Source of the DNA: Bradyrhizobium paxllaeri
Lineage (GTDB): Bacteria > Pseudomonadota > Alphaproteobacteria > Rhizobiales > Xanthobacteraceae
Length of the DNA: 64,000 nt
Direction of reading: 5' to 3'
NCBI RefSeq assembly: GCF_001693515.2
Contig: NZ_CP042968.1
Location: 3,968,001-4,032,000 of the forward strand
The notes beneath the pieces are model-generated. The model made no database searches. It saw nothing but the letters and a program-made list of their open reading frames with translations, and had not been told where the DNA came from. Positions 44,162 through 52,289 of this stretch are shown here, piece after piece; position 1 is the first letter of the stretch; each line of letters opens with the position of its first letter. The position numbers were made by a program, and so were the translations under genes.

Positions 44162-45655
44162 CACTACTGAGTCAAGCGGTCGCAGTCCTTGAGGCCGTGA
44201 ATCAAGTATTTGATGGGATTCGATCTTTGGCACGCGGGAGGGCCGGATGGATCTTGATCAAAGCGAAGCACGGTTCGCGTCTTACATTGCGGGACTTGGA
44301 AGCGTGATCGGTCACGCGGAGCGGACGCGGCCGCTGCGCGACTATTGTACGGGACTGATGTTGCCCGGTGACCGCAAGAGCGTTGAGCCGATGGCAGCGC
44401 GGACGGCTCCGGCGAGGACAGCGGCACAGCACCAGTCGCTGCTGCACTTTGTCGCCAACGCCGATTGGTCGGACGAGACCGTGCTGGCCAAGGTACGCGA
44501 GATGGTGCTGCCGGCGATCGAGAAGAGTGGACCGATCGAGGCGTGGATCATCGACGACACCTCGTTCCCTAAGCAGGGCAAGCATTCGGTCGGCGTGCAC
44601 CGCCAATATTGCGGTCAGCTCGGCAAGCAGGCCAACTGCCAGGTGGCGGTGTCGCTGTCGATCGCCAATCATGCCGCCAGCCTGCCGGTGGCCTATCGCT
44701 TGTACTTGCCGGAAGCCTGGTCAAAGGATCGTGCACGGCGGAAGAAGGCAGGCGTTCCCAAGCAACTCAAGTTCAGGACCAAGCTACAGATCGCGTTGGA
44801 GCAAATCGGCTGGGCCTGCGAAAGCGGCCTGCCACGCGGCGTTGCGTTGATGGATGCAGCATACGGCAGGGACGCGCGGCTGCGCGCAGGCATGACGGAA
44901 CTTGGCGTGCCTTACGTGGTCGGCATCGTGCCGACCATCCTGATGTGGGCCCCTGGCAGCGCCCCACGGCGGATGGACAAGCCGATGAACAACACCGGCC
45001 GTCGTGACGAGCCCGCACTGATCTCGGCCCAAAAAGTGGCGCTCGGTCTACCGAAGCGGGCGTGGCGCACGGTGACGTGGCGCGAAGGCTCGGCCGAGCA
45101 ATTGTCCTCGCGCTTCGCGCGTGTACCTGTCCGCGTCAGCTACAACAAGCTGATCCCCGAGACGCTATCACCTGAGTGGCTGTTGATCGAATGGCCGGAG
45201 GGCGAGGCAGAGCCGACCAAATACTGGCTCTCCACGCTGCCGGAGGACGTCAGCTTCACGCAACTCGTCGATCTGGCCAAGCTGCGCTGGCGCATCGAGC
45301 GCGACTACCAGGAACTCAAGCAGGAGGTCGGGCTCGGCCACTACGAAGGGCGCGGCTGGCGTGGCTTCCACCATCACGCAACGCTGTGCATCGCAGCCTA
45401 CGGCTTCCTTCTCGCCGAGCAGGCGATGATTCCCCCCTCAGGACCTCGTTCCACCGCGCCAGTCGAAGTCCCTCCGTTACCCGACAATTATCGACCCAGA
45501 GGCTCCGCCCGCGCGGCCTGAACGCCATGTCCCGAACTCGATCGCAACTATGCGCGTGCGATTGACCCGCGCACTTATAAAAAACTTGCTGAGATGTCCG
45601 TGCTGTGGCGGCCACGCAGCATCGATAAGTCGCGGACGCCTATGACGCAGTAAGA
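44162..45655 (+). mobile_element. IS701-type insertion sequence
   Basis: 1,494 bp with imperfect terminal inverted repeats (left CACTACTGAGTCA, right end complement TCTTACTGCGTCA, sharing TACTG-GTCA) and one transposase gene. Flanked by TTAG on both sides (44158-44161 and 45656-45659), the 4-bp duplication expected for this family. Inserted into the GGCGGATTA palindrome between hisC and pdxY. Exact ends are uncertain by a few bases. Confidence 0.8.
44247..45521 (+). CDS. IS701 family transposase
   Basis: 424 residues, DDE type. AWIIDDTSFPKQGKHSVGV carries the first Asp, GVALMDAAYGRDARLRAGM the second, and LRWRIERDYQELKQEVGLGHYEGRGWRGFHHH is the YREK-like block with the Glu. Length and order match IS701-group enzymes. 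It appears complete. The transposase moves the element by cutting and rejoining DNA. Confidence 0.92.
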   Translation: MDLDQSEARFASYIAGLGSVIGHAERTRPLRDYCTGLMLPGDRKSVEPMAARTAPARTAAQHQSLLHFVANADWSDETVLAKVREMVLPAIEKSGPIEAWIIDDTSFPKQGKHSVGVHRQYCGQLGKQANCQVAVSLSIANHAASLPVAYRLYLPEAWSKDRARRKKAGVPKQLKFRTKLQIALEQIGWACESGLPRGVALMDAAYGRDARLRAGMTELGVPYVVGIVPTILMWAPGSAPRRMDKPMNNTGRRDEPALISAQKVALGLPKRAWRTVTWREGSAEQLSSRFARVPVRVSYNKLIPETLSPEWLLIEWPEGEAEPTKYWLSTLPEDVSFTQLVDLAKLRWRIERDYQELKQEVGLGHYEGRGWRGFHHHATLCIAAYGFLLAEQAMIPPSGPRSTAPVEVPPLPDNYRPRGSARAA

Positions 45656-45729
45656 TTAGCGAAGCGTAATCCGCCGATCGGCCGCGAACAAACGGCGGAT
45701 TACGCCTTCGGCTAATCCGCCGGCCCTAC
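45656..45729. repeat. Right part of GGCGGATTA palindrome, copy 2
   Basis: TTAGCGAAGCGTAATCCGCC, loop, GGCGGATTACGCCTTCGGCT then AATCCGCCGGCCCTAC. Its edge supplies the TAG stop codon of pdxY (45726). Together with 44148-44161 it restores one palindrome. Confidence 0.8.
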
Positions 45730-46589
45730 GGGTTGATCGCTATACATTCGAATTTGCGTTGCGGATGCATGAGCCACTCCGCGCTCTCGACGATGCGCAT
45801 TTCCTCACTGCCGATGGCCGCGGTGCGCTCCAGCACGGCGAAGATGGCCGACGCGGCGTGGCTCAGCGCCGCCGGCGTGTCGGCGCCGCGAAGACGCGCG
45901 GCGACCAGGAGCGCGGCGAACAGGTCGCCAGTGCCGTTGGGGCTAATGGGGAGTTTCGGCGTGCGCACGCGAAAGGCGTTGGCGCGTTCGACCGCCAACG
46001 TCTCGATCTGGCCTTCAGGCGTATCGGCCAGCTCGGCGCTGGTGACAACGATTGTCCCGCGCGCCATAAACGCGCGCGCCGCCTTGAGCACCTGATCGAT
46101 CGTCGCGGACTTCGCTCCGCACAGCCATTCGAACTCGAAATGATTGGGCGTGATGATGTCGGCGAGCGGACACAAGAGATCGCGCACCAGCGGCGGAATC
46201 TCGGCGTGCACGAACAGGCCGCGGTCGCGATCGCCGAGCACGGGATCGCAGCAATAGCGCAGCGCGGGATTTTTCGCTCTTGCGCGCGCGACAAAATCCG
46301 CGACCACTTTGGCGTTGTCGGCCGAGCCGAGATAGCCCGACAGGATCATCTGCGCGCGGTCCACCACGCCGCGCTCCTCGATACCGCGCAGGAGATCGGC
46401 GACGAGCGCCGCATCGAGCACGCGGCCGCGCAGTGTCGGATAGCCCGGCCGGTTGCTGAGCAGCGTGGTCGGCACCGCCACCACGTCGATGCCGTGCATC
46501 TGCATGGGAAAGACTGCGGCGCTGTTGCCGACATGGCCGAAGGCGACCTGCGACTGAATGGAAATCACGTTCATGTGGAGTCTGGGCAT
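45726..46589 (-). CDS. pdxY: Pyridoxal kinase
   Basis: 287 residues, ribokinase-like. SIQSQVAFGHVGNSAAVFP at the N-terminus, the CDPVLGDRDRGLFV loop, TPNHFEFEWL, VVTSAEL and the catalytic NGTGDLFAALL with the anion hole and Asp. Phosphorylates pyridoxal to PLP in the cytoplasm. A second ATG at 46574 (MNVISIQS) may be the true start. Stop codon in the palindrome. Confidence 0.9.
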   Translation of the reverse strand: MPRLHMNVISIQSQVAFGHVGNSAAVFPMQMHGIDVVAVPTTLLSNRPGYPTLRGRVLDAALVADLLRGIEERGVVDRAQMILSGYLGSADNAKVVADFVARARAKNPALRYCCDPVLGDRDRGLFVHAEIPPLVRDLLCPLADIITPNHFEFEWLCGAKSATIDQVLKAARAFMARGTIVVTSAELADTPEGQIETLAVERANAFRVRTPKLPISPNGTGDLFAALLVAARLRGADTPAALSHAASAIFAVLERTAAIGSEEMRIVESAEWLMHPQRKFECIAINP

Positions 46590-46682
46590 TATCTTATTTG
46601 TGGGGACAGGAACCCGCCGAGGTTAACACATTGGTTATTTGTTTGCGGTCATTTTCACGACCTCATTCAACAGGGAGTCACC

Positions 46683-46952
46683 ATGTCTGACGTCACCATT
46701 CCCGGCGGCCGGATCCGTTCTTTCGTTGAGCGGATCGAGAATCTCGACACCGAATTGCAGGAGCTGAACGAGCAGAAGAAGGAAGTGTTTTCCGAGGCCA
46801 AGGGCGAGGGGTTCGACGTCAAGATCCTCAAGGAGATCATCAAGCTGCGCAAGCAGGACCAGGACGAGCGCGACGAGCGCGAAAGCCTGCTCGATCTCTA
46901 CATGCGCGCCATGGAAACCGCGCCGGCGGAGAAGGTTGCCAAGGCGGCCTGA
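46683..46952 (+). CDS. gapR: GapR family chromosome-organising protein (DUF2312)
   Basis: 89 residues. Motif SFVERIENLDTELQELNEQK followed by KKEVFSEAKGEGFDVKILKE then IIKLRKQDQDERDERESLLD, the two long helices of GapR. Essential in Caulobacter, where it tetramerises around overtwisted DNA and stimulates gyrase and topo IV. AGGGAG 6 bp before the ATG. Conserved in most alphaproteobacteria. Confidence 0.92.
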   Translation: MSDVTIPGGRIRSFVERIENLDTELQELNEQKKEVFSEAKGEGFDVKILKEIIKLRKQDQDERDERESLLDLYMRAMETAPAEKVAKAA

Positions 46953-46977
46953 GCCAAAGCGAAGCCGAGCAAAGAAT

Positions 46978-47089
46978 GTAGCCCGGATAAGCCAACGGGT
47001 CGCGCGAAATGCGCACCCGATGACAGGCTCCGCGATATCCGGGGCGATGTGAGAGTTGTCCCGGATGTCGCGTTGCGCATCCGGGCTAC
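46978..47089. repeat. Intergenic palindrome, GTAGCCCGGAT family, copy 3
   Basis: GTAGCCCGGATAAGCCAACG and CGATGACAGGCTCCGCGATA, ending GCATCCGGGCTAC, so the arms pair at their ends. Follows gapR. Word order as at 42178. Confidence 0.8.
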
Positions 47090-47113
47090 TCGCTCATTCG
47101 GTCTGTGCCTCCC

Positions 47114-47188
47114 CGTCATTGCGAGCGAAGCAATCCATTTCTCCACGTGCGGGGACTATGGATTGCTTCGCTGTGCTCGCAAATGACG
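47114..47188. repeat. Inverted repeat CGTCATTGCGAGCGAAG family
   Basis: Left CGTCATTGCGAGCGAAGCAA and TCCAT, right ATGGATTGCTTCGCTGTG then CTCGCAAATGACG: a near-perfect palindrome of about 28-bp arms around a 20-nt loop. Confidence 0.82.
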
Positions 47189-47253
47189 AGGAGAGAGTCT
47201 TTCTCAAGGACAGCCGCGGGTTTCGTCGTCACTTCTTCGCAGTCGCGCGCAAA

Positions 47254-47352
47254 CACGAAGCAAACGTGTTGTTAAGAATTGCCCCGCGCTGATTTGTTTG
47301 ATTCCGATTCGTTCTTTGCGAACAAAATGGAGTCGGATGGAGAACAAAGCTG
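47254..47352. repeat. 99-bp dispersed repeat, copy 1
   Basis: Begins CACGAAGCAAACGTGTTGTT, contains AAGAATTG and CGCGCTGATTTG, and ends TGGAGTCGGATGGAGAACAA plus AGCTG. A copy of equal length at 50911 is about 85% identical. Not a palindrome and no gene is apparent in it, although the minus strand is open in both copies. Confidence 0.8.
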
Positions 47353-47413
47353 CGCTTGTCTTCTCCGGCGACGCCGGCGATCTCATTCCTCCGCGCCCGC
47401 GTCATGCGTGGCG

Positions 47414-47758
47414 TCAAAAGACCGGCTCGCCGATCGCAACGTCGCTGCGCGGGCCGAGCACAATCACGTTGCCATCAGCGTCCTTGGCGCCGAGGATCAG
47501 GAGTTCGGAGGTGAAACCCGCGATGTTCTTCGGCGCGAAATTGCAGACGCACACGACGAGCGAGCCGAGCAGCGCCGCCGGCTCATAGTTTGTGATCTGC
47601 GCGCTCGACCACATGACCCTGTCCGCGCCGACGTCGACGCCGACCTTCCAGGATGGATTGCGCGCGCGGGGGAAGGGCTGCACGTCCACGACCTTGCCGA
47701 TCCGGATATCGAGACGGGCGAAGTCGTCATAGGTGGCCTGGGGTTTTATCGGGGGCAT
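47414..47758 (-). CDS. CsaA-like tRNA-binding protein
   Basis: 114 residues from ATG 47758. OB-fold tRNA-binding domain: FARLDIRIGKVVDVQPFPRA, DVGADRVMWSSAQITNYEP, GSLVVCVCNFAPKNIAG and SELLILGAKDADG. Same fold as the C-terminus of bacterial MetRS and as CsaA, which binds tRNA and unfolded proteins. Stand-alone form, length right for CsaA. Confidence 0.85.
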   Translation of the reverse strand: MPPIKPQATYDDFARLDIRIGKVVDVQPFPRARNPSWKVGVDVGADRVMWSSAQITNYEPAALLGSLVVCVCNFAPKNIAGFTSELLILGAKDADGNVIVLGPRSDVAIGEPVF

Positions 47759-47934
47759 GGCGTCGGGCTCGGTTGGCAAGCTGGTTGTCGGGAACTGTCT
47801 GAATGAGCGACACATAGCCTCATATCGCAGTTGCCTTGTGGTTGGAACACACGTGGGCGCAGGTTGGTGATCGCTCGCCGAATAGGTTAGCCTCGCCTGA
47901 ACTCTCCGTCCTCCAGCCGTTCGAGCGCTTGGCC

Positions 47935-48603
47935 ATGCACATCCTTCGACCTCAGTTTCGCATCGAACAGGAGCGCGCGCTCGCGTTTGCGGCCGAGCGC
48001 GGCTTTGGTGTGATCGTTGCCGCCGATGAGCGCGGGCCGCGCGGCTCGCACGTACCGTTCGTGATCCTGCGGCGCGACGACCGCGTGATCGTGCAGATCC
48101 ATCTCACGGCCAAAAATCCACTCGCCGCACTCGCCGACGGCAACAGGCGCTTTCTCCTGATCGTTTCCGGCGACGACGCCTATGTCTCCAACGACTGGTA
48201 CGCCTCGCGCGATAACGTCTCGACCTGGCTCTACGAGGCCGTGCATCTCTCAGGCATCGCGCACTTAGGTGCGCTCGACGAGAATCGTGGCCACGGCGAT
48301 GCGCTGCTTGCGGTCGCGGAGGCGCGCTTGCCGAAACAGCCTTGGGACCTGGCTGGAATGGAGCCCGCCAAGCGCGAGAGCATGCTCGCCTCGATCCGCG
48401 TCATCGACCTCGTCGTCGATCAGATCGAGGGACAGTCAAAACTTAACCAGCACAAGAGCGATGCGGACCATGTGGCCGTGAGCAACCAGTTGGCGCGTGC
48501 GGAGGAGACCGGGAGCAGAAGGCTGGCCGGGCGGATGCGGGCGCTGCGCCCGGAGTTGGCGTATGAATGTGGCAAGCATGGCCTGGAGACCGCCGCAGGC
48601 TGA
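47935..48603 (+). CDS. FMN-binding protein of the PaiB family
   Basis: 222 residues. MHILRPQFRIEQERALAFAA start, GSHVPFVIL, VQIHLTAKNPLAAL, VSNDWYAS and NVSTWLYEAVHLSG; split-barrel FMN-binding fold of PaiB (negative regulator of sporulation and degradative enzymes in Bacillus). The C-terminus has a helix VIDLVVDQIEGQSKLNQHKS typical of the family (K-x-x-QN). Probable cytoplasmic FMN protein; physiological role in rhizobia unknown. Confidence 0.85.
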   Translation: MHILRPQFRIEQERALAFAAERGFGVIVAADERGPRGSHVPFVILRRDDRVIVQIHLTAKNPLAALADGNRRFLLIVSGDDAYVSNDWYASRDNVSTWLYEAVHLSGIAHLGALDENRGHGDALLAVAEARLPKQPWDLAGMEPAKRESMLASIRVIDLVVDQIEGQSKLNQHKSDADHVAVSNQLARAEETGSRRLAGRMRALRPELAYECGKHGLETAAG

Positions 48604-48823
48604 ATGTGGATTCGAGGCGGGTCCACAGCAACGGACGGCCGAATGGTTCCGCGTCCGGGACATCATTGACAACTTTTCCTCGACCGCAGGCGGGATATCG
48701 ACGCATCAGCCGCACCACCGTTCGCTGGCCTGCCGATGGGTGCCGGCCCGGCCAAAATTCCAGCGAACCTCCACGGCGCCTCGTACGACCTACGCGCGGT
48801 TCCGCATTCTGCCACCGCATGCG

Positions 48824-48853
48824 TGCATTGCAGCAACAAACTATTGCAATGCA
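48824..48853. promoter_or_regulatory. Inverted repeat upstream of the small exported protein gene
   Basis: TGCATTGC, 14 bp spacer, GCAATGCA, about 50 bp ahead of GTG 48902; the words GCAGCAA follow both arms. Form is that of an operator for a dimeric regulator. Confidence 0.45.
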
Positions 48854-48901
48854 GCAAAATGAATATTAGGTCCATATTTCAAGCTATTAAGGAGAACTGA
48901 A

Positions 48902-49168
48902 GTGAAGAAGATTTCCCTGGCCGCCGCCGCCGCTGTGTTCGCGATGACGGCTGCTACCGCAGCTGTCGCAGCCGAGTTGCCGACTTACGAAAAGGCGGGT
49001 TTTCCGGTTTCGGCCATGCAGCTTCAGGTGCTGGGCGCCGAAAGCGTTCAGGAAGCATCGCCGGTCGCAACTTCCGCCACGCCCGTTCAGGTCAGCGTGC
49101 TGACGCCGCGGAACAGGATCACGACCGCACAAGGCCAGACCGGCACCACCGGTCACGCCATTCGCTGA
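48902..49168 (+). CDS. Small exported protein
   Basis: 88 residues from GTG with AAGGAG 7 bp upstream. Signal peptide KKISLAAAAAVFAMTAATAA with cleavage near AVA-AE. Mature part PTYEKAGFPVSAMQLQVLG then a T/S/Q-rich end. The pattern resembles DUF4148-like short periplasmic proteins, but I would not assign it. Preceded by 298 bp of non-coding DNA with an inverted repeat; followed by an intrinsic terminator. Confidence 0.7.
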   Translation: MKKISLAAAAAVFAMTAATAAVAAELPTYEKAGFPVSAMQLQVLGAESVQEASPVATSATPVQVSVLTPRNRITTAQGQTGTTGHAIR

Positions 49169-49219
49169 GGACCGCTTGATCGGCGCTTGAATTGGCGCCG
49201 ACGTGCGAGCGCCTTGCAG

Positions 49220-49250
49220 AAAGCCCGCGAAATTCTCGCGGGCTTTTTCG
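49220..49250 (+). terminator. Intrinsic terminator
   Basis: AAAGCCCGCGA, loop AATTC, TCGCGGGCTTT then TTCG. Perfect 11-bp stem. Ends the small exported protein gene and faces the convergent phnA gene. Confidence 0.88.
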
Positions 49251-49262
49251 TGATGATCCGGC

Positions 49263-49601
49263 TTACGCCTTCTTCACGAATTCCGATTTCAGATTCATCG
49301 CGCCGATACCGTCGATCTTGCAGGCGATGTTGTGACCGTCTGCGCCCTCGGTCAGGCGGATGTTTCTGACCTTGGTGCCGCCTTTGACGACCGACGATGA
49401 TCCTTTCACCTTGAGGTCCTTGACGACGATGACGCTGTCGCCGTCCGAGAGCGCGTTGCCGTTGGCATCGCGCACGCCCACCTCGGGCGAGACCTCTGCG
49501 GCGGTGCCGGCCTCGGCGCTCCATTCATGGGCACATTCCGGGCAAACCCACAGGCTGCCATCCGGGTAGGCATGTTCGGAATTGCATTTCGGGCAGTTCA
49601 T
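49263..49601 (-). CDS. yjdM: PhnA/YjdM zinc-ribbon protein
   Basis: 112 residues from ATG 49601. N-terminal zinc ribbon [13 protein letters not shown] then [10 protein letters not shown] (two CxxC pairs), C-terminal SH3-like barrel with [20 protein letters not shown] and [12 protein letters not shown]. Once called alkylphosphonate utilisation protein PhnA; the biochemical role is unclear and there are no phosphonate genes here. Confidence 0.9.
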   Translation of the reverse strand: MNCPKCNSEHAYPDGSLWVCPECAHEWSAEAGTAAEVSPEVGVRDANGNALSDGDSVIVVKDLKVKGSSSVVKGGTKVRNIRLTEGADGHNIACKIDGIGAMNLKSEFVKKA

Positions 49602-49892
49602 TGTCGTACTCAACCCTGTCCAAGCGAAGCGCACCGTAGGTTCATGTCCAGGTAAAGCAAGGGAAAATCCTCTGATCCGCACTACAAGTTGCTGCGTCGG
49701 GCAGGGCCTCTTTGTCGCGATAGCGGGGCTTTGCAGCTTCGCGCGCAACCCATAAGCTGACATCAGCCGAACGCGCCCCGCCTCCCGCCAGAGATCGCCG
49801 CGTCACGCCGATCGAGGACCCGGAAGGCAAGGAGAACAGAACAGCGAAAAGCTGCAACGCGGCGCACGGCCCTTGGGAAGGGGAGGACACCG

Positions 49893-50891
49893 ATGCCGCC
49901 ATCCGTGAACCGCCGTCGCGCGCTCGCGCTCGTTAGCTCTGTCGTCGCCGCGCCATGGCTGGTGCCGCGCCTTGCCAGCGCCGCAGAGGCCTGGCCGATC
50001 CGACCCGTGAAATACGTCAACGGCTTTCCGGCCGGCGGCGCCACCGACACGCTTTCGCGCGTGCTGTGCCAGAAGCTGAGCGAGCTGTCCGGCCAAAGCT
50101 TCGTGGTCGAGAACAAGGCCGGCGCCGGCGGCGTGCTCGGCGCGGACGCGATCACCAAATCGCCGCCGGACGGCTACACGGTCGGGCTCGGCGGCATCGC
50201 CTCCAACGTGCTCGCGATCGGCTCTTACGCCAAACTGCCGTATCGGCCGCGCGAGGATTTCACCTTCATCTCCGGCATGTGGCAATTGCCGAACATTCTG
50301 ACCGCGAAGAAGGACCTGTTCTCTGCGGATCTGAAGGAACTGCTCGCGACGTTCAAGAAGGAGCCGGGCAAATACACCTACGCCTCCGCCGGCTTCGGCA
50401 CCACGCTGCATCTCTCCGGCGAGATGATGAACAGCATGGCCGGCGTGCAGGTCCGCCACGTGCCTTACCGGGGCGCCGCGCCGGCGCTGAACGATTTGCT
50501 CGCCGGCAATATCGATCTCTTGTTCGACAATCTTCCGGGATCGCTGCCGAGCGTGCGCGCCGGCACGATCAGGCCCGTCGCGGTCACCGCGAAGAAACGC
50601 ATCGCGGAGCTTCCCGATGTTCCTGCGATGGCCGAACTCTTGCCCGGCTACGAGATGACCTCGTGGGCCGCGCTGGTTGGACCTGCGAACATGCCGCCCG
50701 ACCTCGTCGCGCAGATCAACGCGCTCACCGCCAAGGCGCTGAACGACCCCTGGGTGAAACAGCGCTACGCCGACCTCGGCGCCACCACCTGGCCGACCAC
50801 GGCGCAGGAGGTCACGGCTTATCGTGACAGCGAGGAAGCGCGGCTGCTGCCGATCATGAAGGCGGCCGGGATCAAGCCGGAGGGTGGGTAG
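49893..50891 (+). CDS. Tripartite tricarboxylate transporter substrate-binding protein (Bug/TctC) 1
   Basis: 332 residues. Tat-like export signal NRRRALALVSSVVAAPWLVP, then WPIRPVKYVNGFPAGGATDT (the PFAAGG-type ligand loop), VENKAGAGGVLGADAI, GGIASNVLAIG, LLAGNIDLLFDNLPGSLP and the family C-terminus. Binds small carboxylates in the periplasm. No tctA or tctB partner in view, as for most orphan Bug proteins. Confidence 0.9.
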   Translation: MPPSVNRRRALALVSSVVAAPWLVPRLASAAEAWPIRPVKYVNGFPAGGATDTLSRVLCQKLSELSGQSFVVENKAGAGGVLGADAITKSPPDGYTVGLGGIASNVLAIGSYAKLPYRPREDFTFISGMWQLPNILTAKKDLFSADLKELLATFKKEPGKYTYASAGFGTTLHLSGEMMNSMAGVQVRHVPYRGAAPALNDLLAGNIDLLFDNLPGSLPSVRAGTIRPVAVTAKKRIAELPDVPAMAELLPGYEMTSWAALVGPANMPPDLVAQINALTAKALNDPWVKQRYADLGATTWPTTAQEVTAYRDSEEARLLPIMKAAGIKPEGG

Positions 50892-50910
50892 GGGCTACGT
50901 GCCACGCAAT

Positions 50911-51009
50911 CACGAAGCAAACGCGTTGTTAAGAATTGGCTCGCGCTGATTTGCGCTGATGCGATTCGTTCCATGCGAACAAACTGGAGTCGGATGGAGA
51001 ACAAAGCTG
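50911..51009. repeat. 99-bp dispersed repeat, copy 2
   Basis: CACGAAGCAAACGCGTTGTT with AAGAATTGGC, CGCGCTGATTTG and the end TGGAGTCGGATGGAGAACAA plus AGCTG. Same length and order as 47254-47352. Lies between the TctC gene and the ROK gene. Confidence 0.8.
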
Positions 51010-51085
51010 TGGTGCTGCCTGTCTCCCTGCTTCAGGTGAGTGTCGGCTGGCGTTATGATCATCCGACCGAGCAGGGCGCGAATCC

Positions 51086-51799
51086 ATGGCGAAGAAAACC
51101 GGCAAGCGGACATCGCGACAAACGGTCCTGGCGATCGACATCGGCGGTTCGCGCGTAAAGGTCATGACCAGCACGGAGCGAACCAGGCGCGCATTTGCGT
51201 CCGGTCCCGGGCTGTCAGCGAAAGTGATGGTGAGGAAGGTCAAGGCGCTGACGAAGGACTGGCCCTACGACGTCATCGCGATCGGCTATCCCGGGCCTGT
51301 GATCAACAACCGGCCCTTGTCGGAACCGCACAATCTCGGTCGCGGCTGGGCCGGTTTCAATTTCGAAAAGGCTTTCCGCCGTCCGACCAAGGTCGTGAAC
51401 GACGCGCTGATGCAGGCGATCGGCAGCTACCAGGGCGGCCGGATGCTGTTCCTGGGGCTCGGAACGGGTCTTGGCTCCGCGATGATCGTGGACGGCATTC
51501 TGGAGCCGATGGAGCTGGCTCACCTGCCGTACCGCAACGGCAAGACGTTCGAGCAATATGTCGGCGCCGCCGCCCTCAAGCGCGTTGGCAGGAAGAAATG
51601 GCAGCGCACGGTCGATGACGTCCTGAAGCGTCTGCTCGCAGCGCTGGAGCCGGATTACATCATGCTGGGCGGCGGCAATGCCGACAAGCTCGCCCGCCTG
51701 CCGCGCAAGGTCCGCCTCGGCCTCAACACCAACGCGTTCGAAGGCGGATTTCGACTGTGGAAGAAGGGGGCGGTCAAACCGGCCGGTGTACGGCGATAG
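51086..51799 (+). CDS. ROK family kinase (polyphosphate-glucokinase-like)
   Basis: 237 residues. ASKHA fold: VLAIDIGGSRVKVMT (phosphate 1), IGYPGPVINN, PTKVVNDALMQAIGSYQG (catalytic Asp), MLFLGLGTGLGSAMIVDG (phosphate 2). The zinc-binding cysteine cluster of classical ROK is absent; similar to the short PpgK group that can use polyphosphate. Phosphorylates a hexose, probably glucose. MAKKTGKRTSRQTV basic start; ATG 51086. Confidence 0.85.
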   Translation: MAKKTGKRTSRQTVLAIDIGGSRVKVMTSTERTRRAFASGPGLSAKVMVRKVKALTKDWPYDVIAIGYPGPVINNRPLSEPHNLGRGWAGFNFEKAFRRPTKVVNDALMQAIGSYQGGRMLFLGLGTGLGSAMIVDGILEPMELAHLPYRNGKTFEQYVGAAALKRVGRKKWQRTVDDVLKRLLAALEPDYIMLGGGNADKLARLPRKVRLGLNTNAFEGGFRLWKKGAVKPAGVRR

Positions 51800-51802
51800 A
51801 GA

Positions 51803-52132
51803 ATGCCGGAACTGGCGGCGTCGGCAGCATTGCCGCGATTTAACTGGTGCATGTTGCTGGATCGGGGCAACACGCCGGCGGCGCTGGGCGCGCGAGGACT
51901 TCCTTCCATTTGGACGATGCCGGATACCGAGATCACTGAGGAGTGCCGCGCTCTGATCGCGAGCGTGTTCGAGCCTCCGCCCGGACGGCGCTTGCCGAAC
52001 GGCAACTGGCGGATCGAGATCGACGCGGCAACGTGGCAGTGGCTGCAGAAGTTGCGGCTGCAGGACGAGTCGATATCGGACTGCATCATTCGCATCGTCA
52101 TCATCACCTTGCATAAGCGCGGCTTGCAATAA
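51803..52132 (+). CDS. Conserved hypothetical protein
   Basis: 109 residues from ATG 51803 (M39 at 51917 is an alternative). C-terminal part EITEECRALIASVFEPPPGR then ATWQWLQKLRLQDESISDCI has the rhythm of a small helical domain. Begins three bases after the ROK gene ends, so probably co-transcribed. No family known to me. Confidence 0.5.
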   Translation: MPELAASAALPRFNWCMLLDRGNTPAALGARGLPSIWTMPDTEITEECRALIASVFEPPPGRRLPNGNWRIEIDAATWQWLQKLRLQDESISDCIIRIVIITLHKRGLQ

Positions 52133-52289
52133 GAGGCGAGGCGCGAGCAGGGCGCCGTTGGGCCGATCCGCCCTGCGGCTTGCTTTCCCTTGACATGTCA
52201 GCGCTCCGCCGCCGGAATGGCTGACAGCGCATAAGCGCGCGTCGCGGTGTTTCACCCGGCGCATAAAAACAAGGCGGGAGGGTTTGCGA

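Noticed and set aside
47114..47352. CRISPR-like array formed by neighbouring repeats
   Set aside because: Units belong to different families, are not evenly spaced and have no unique spacers between identical repeats.
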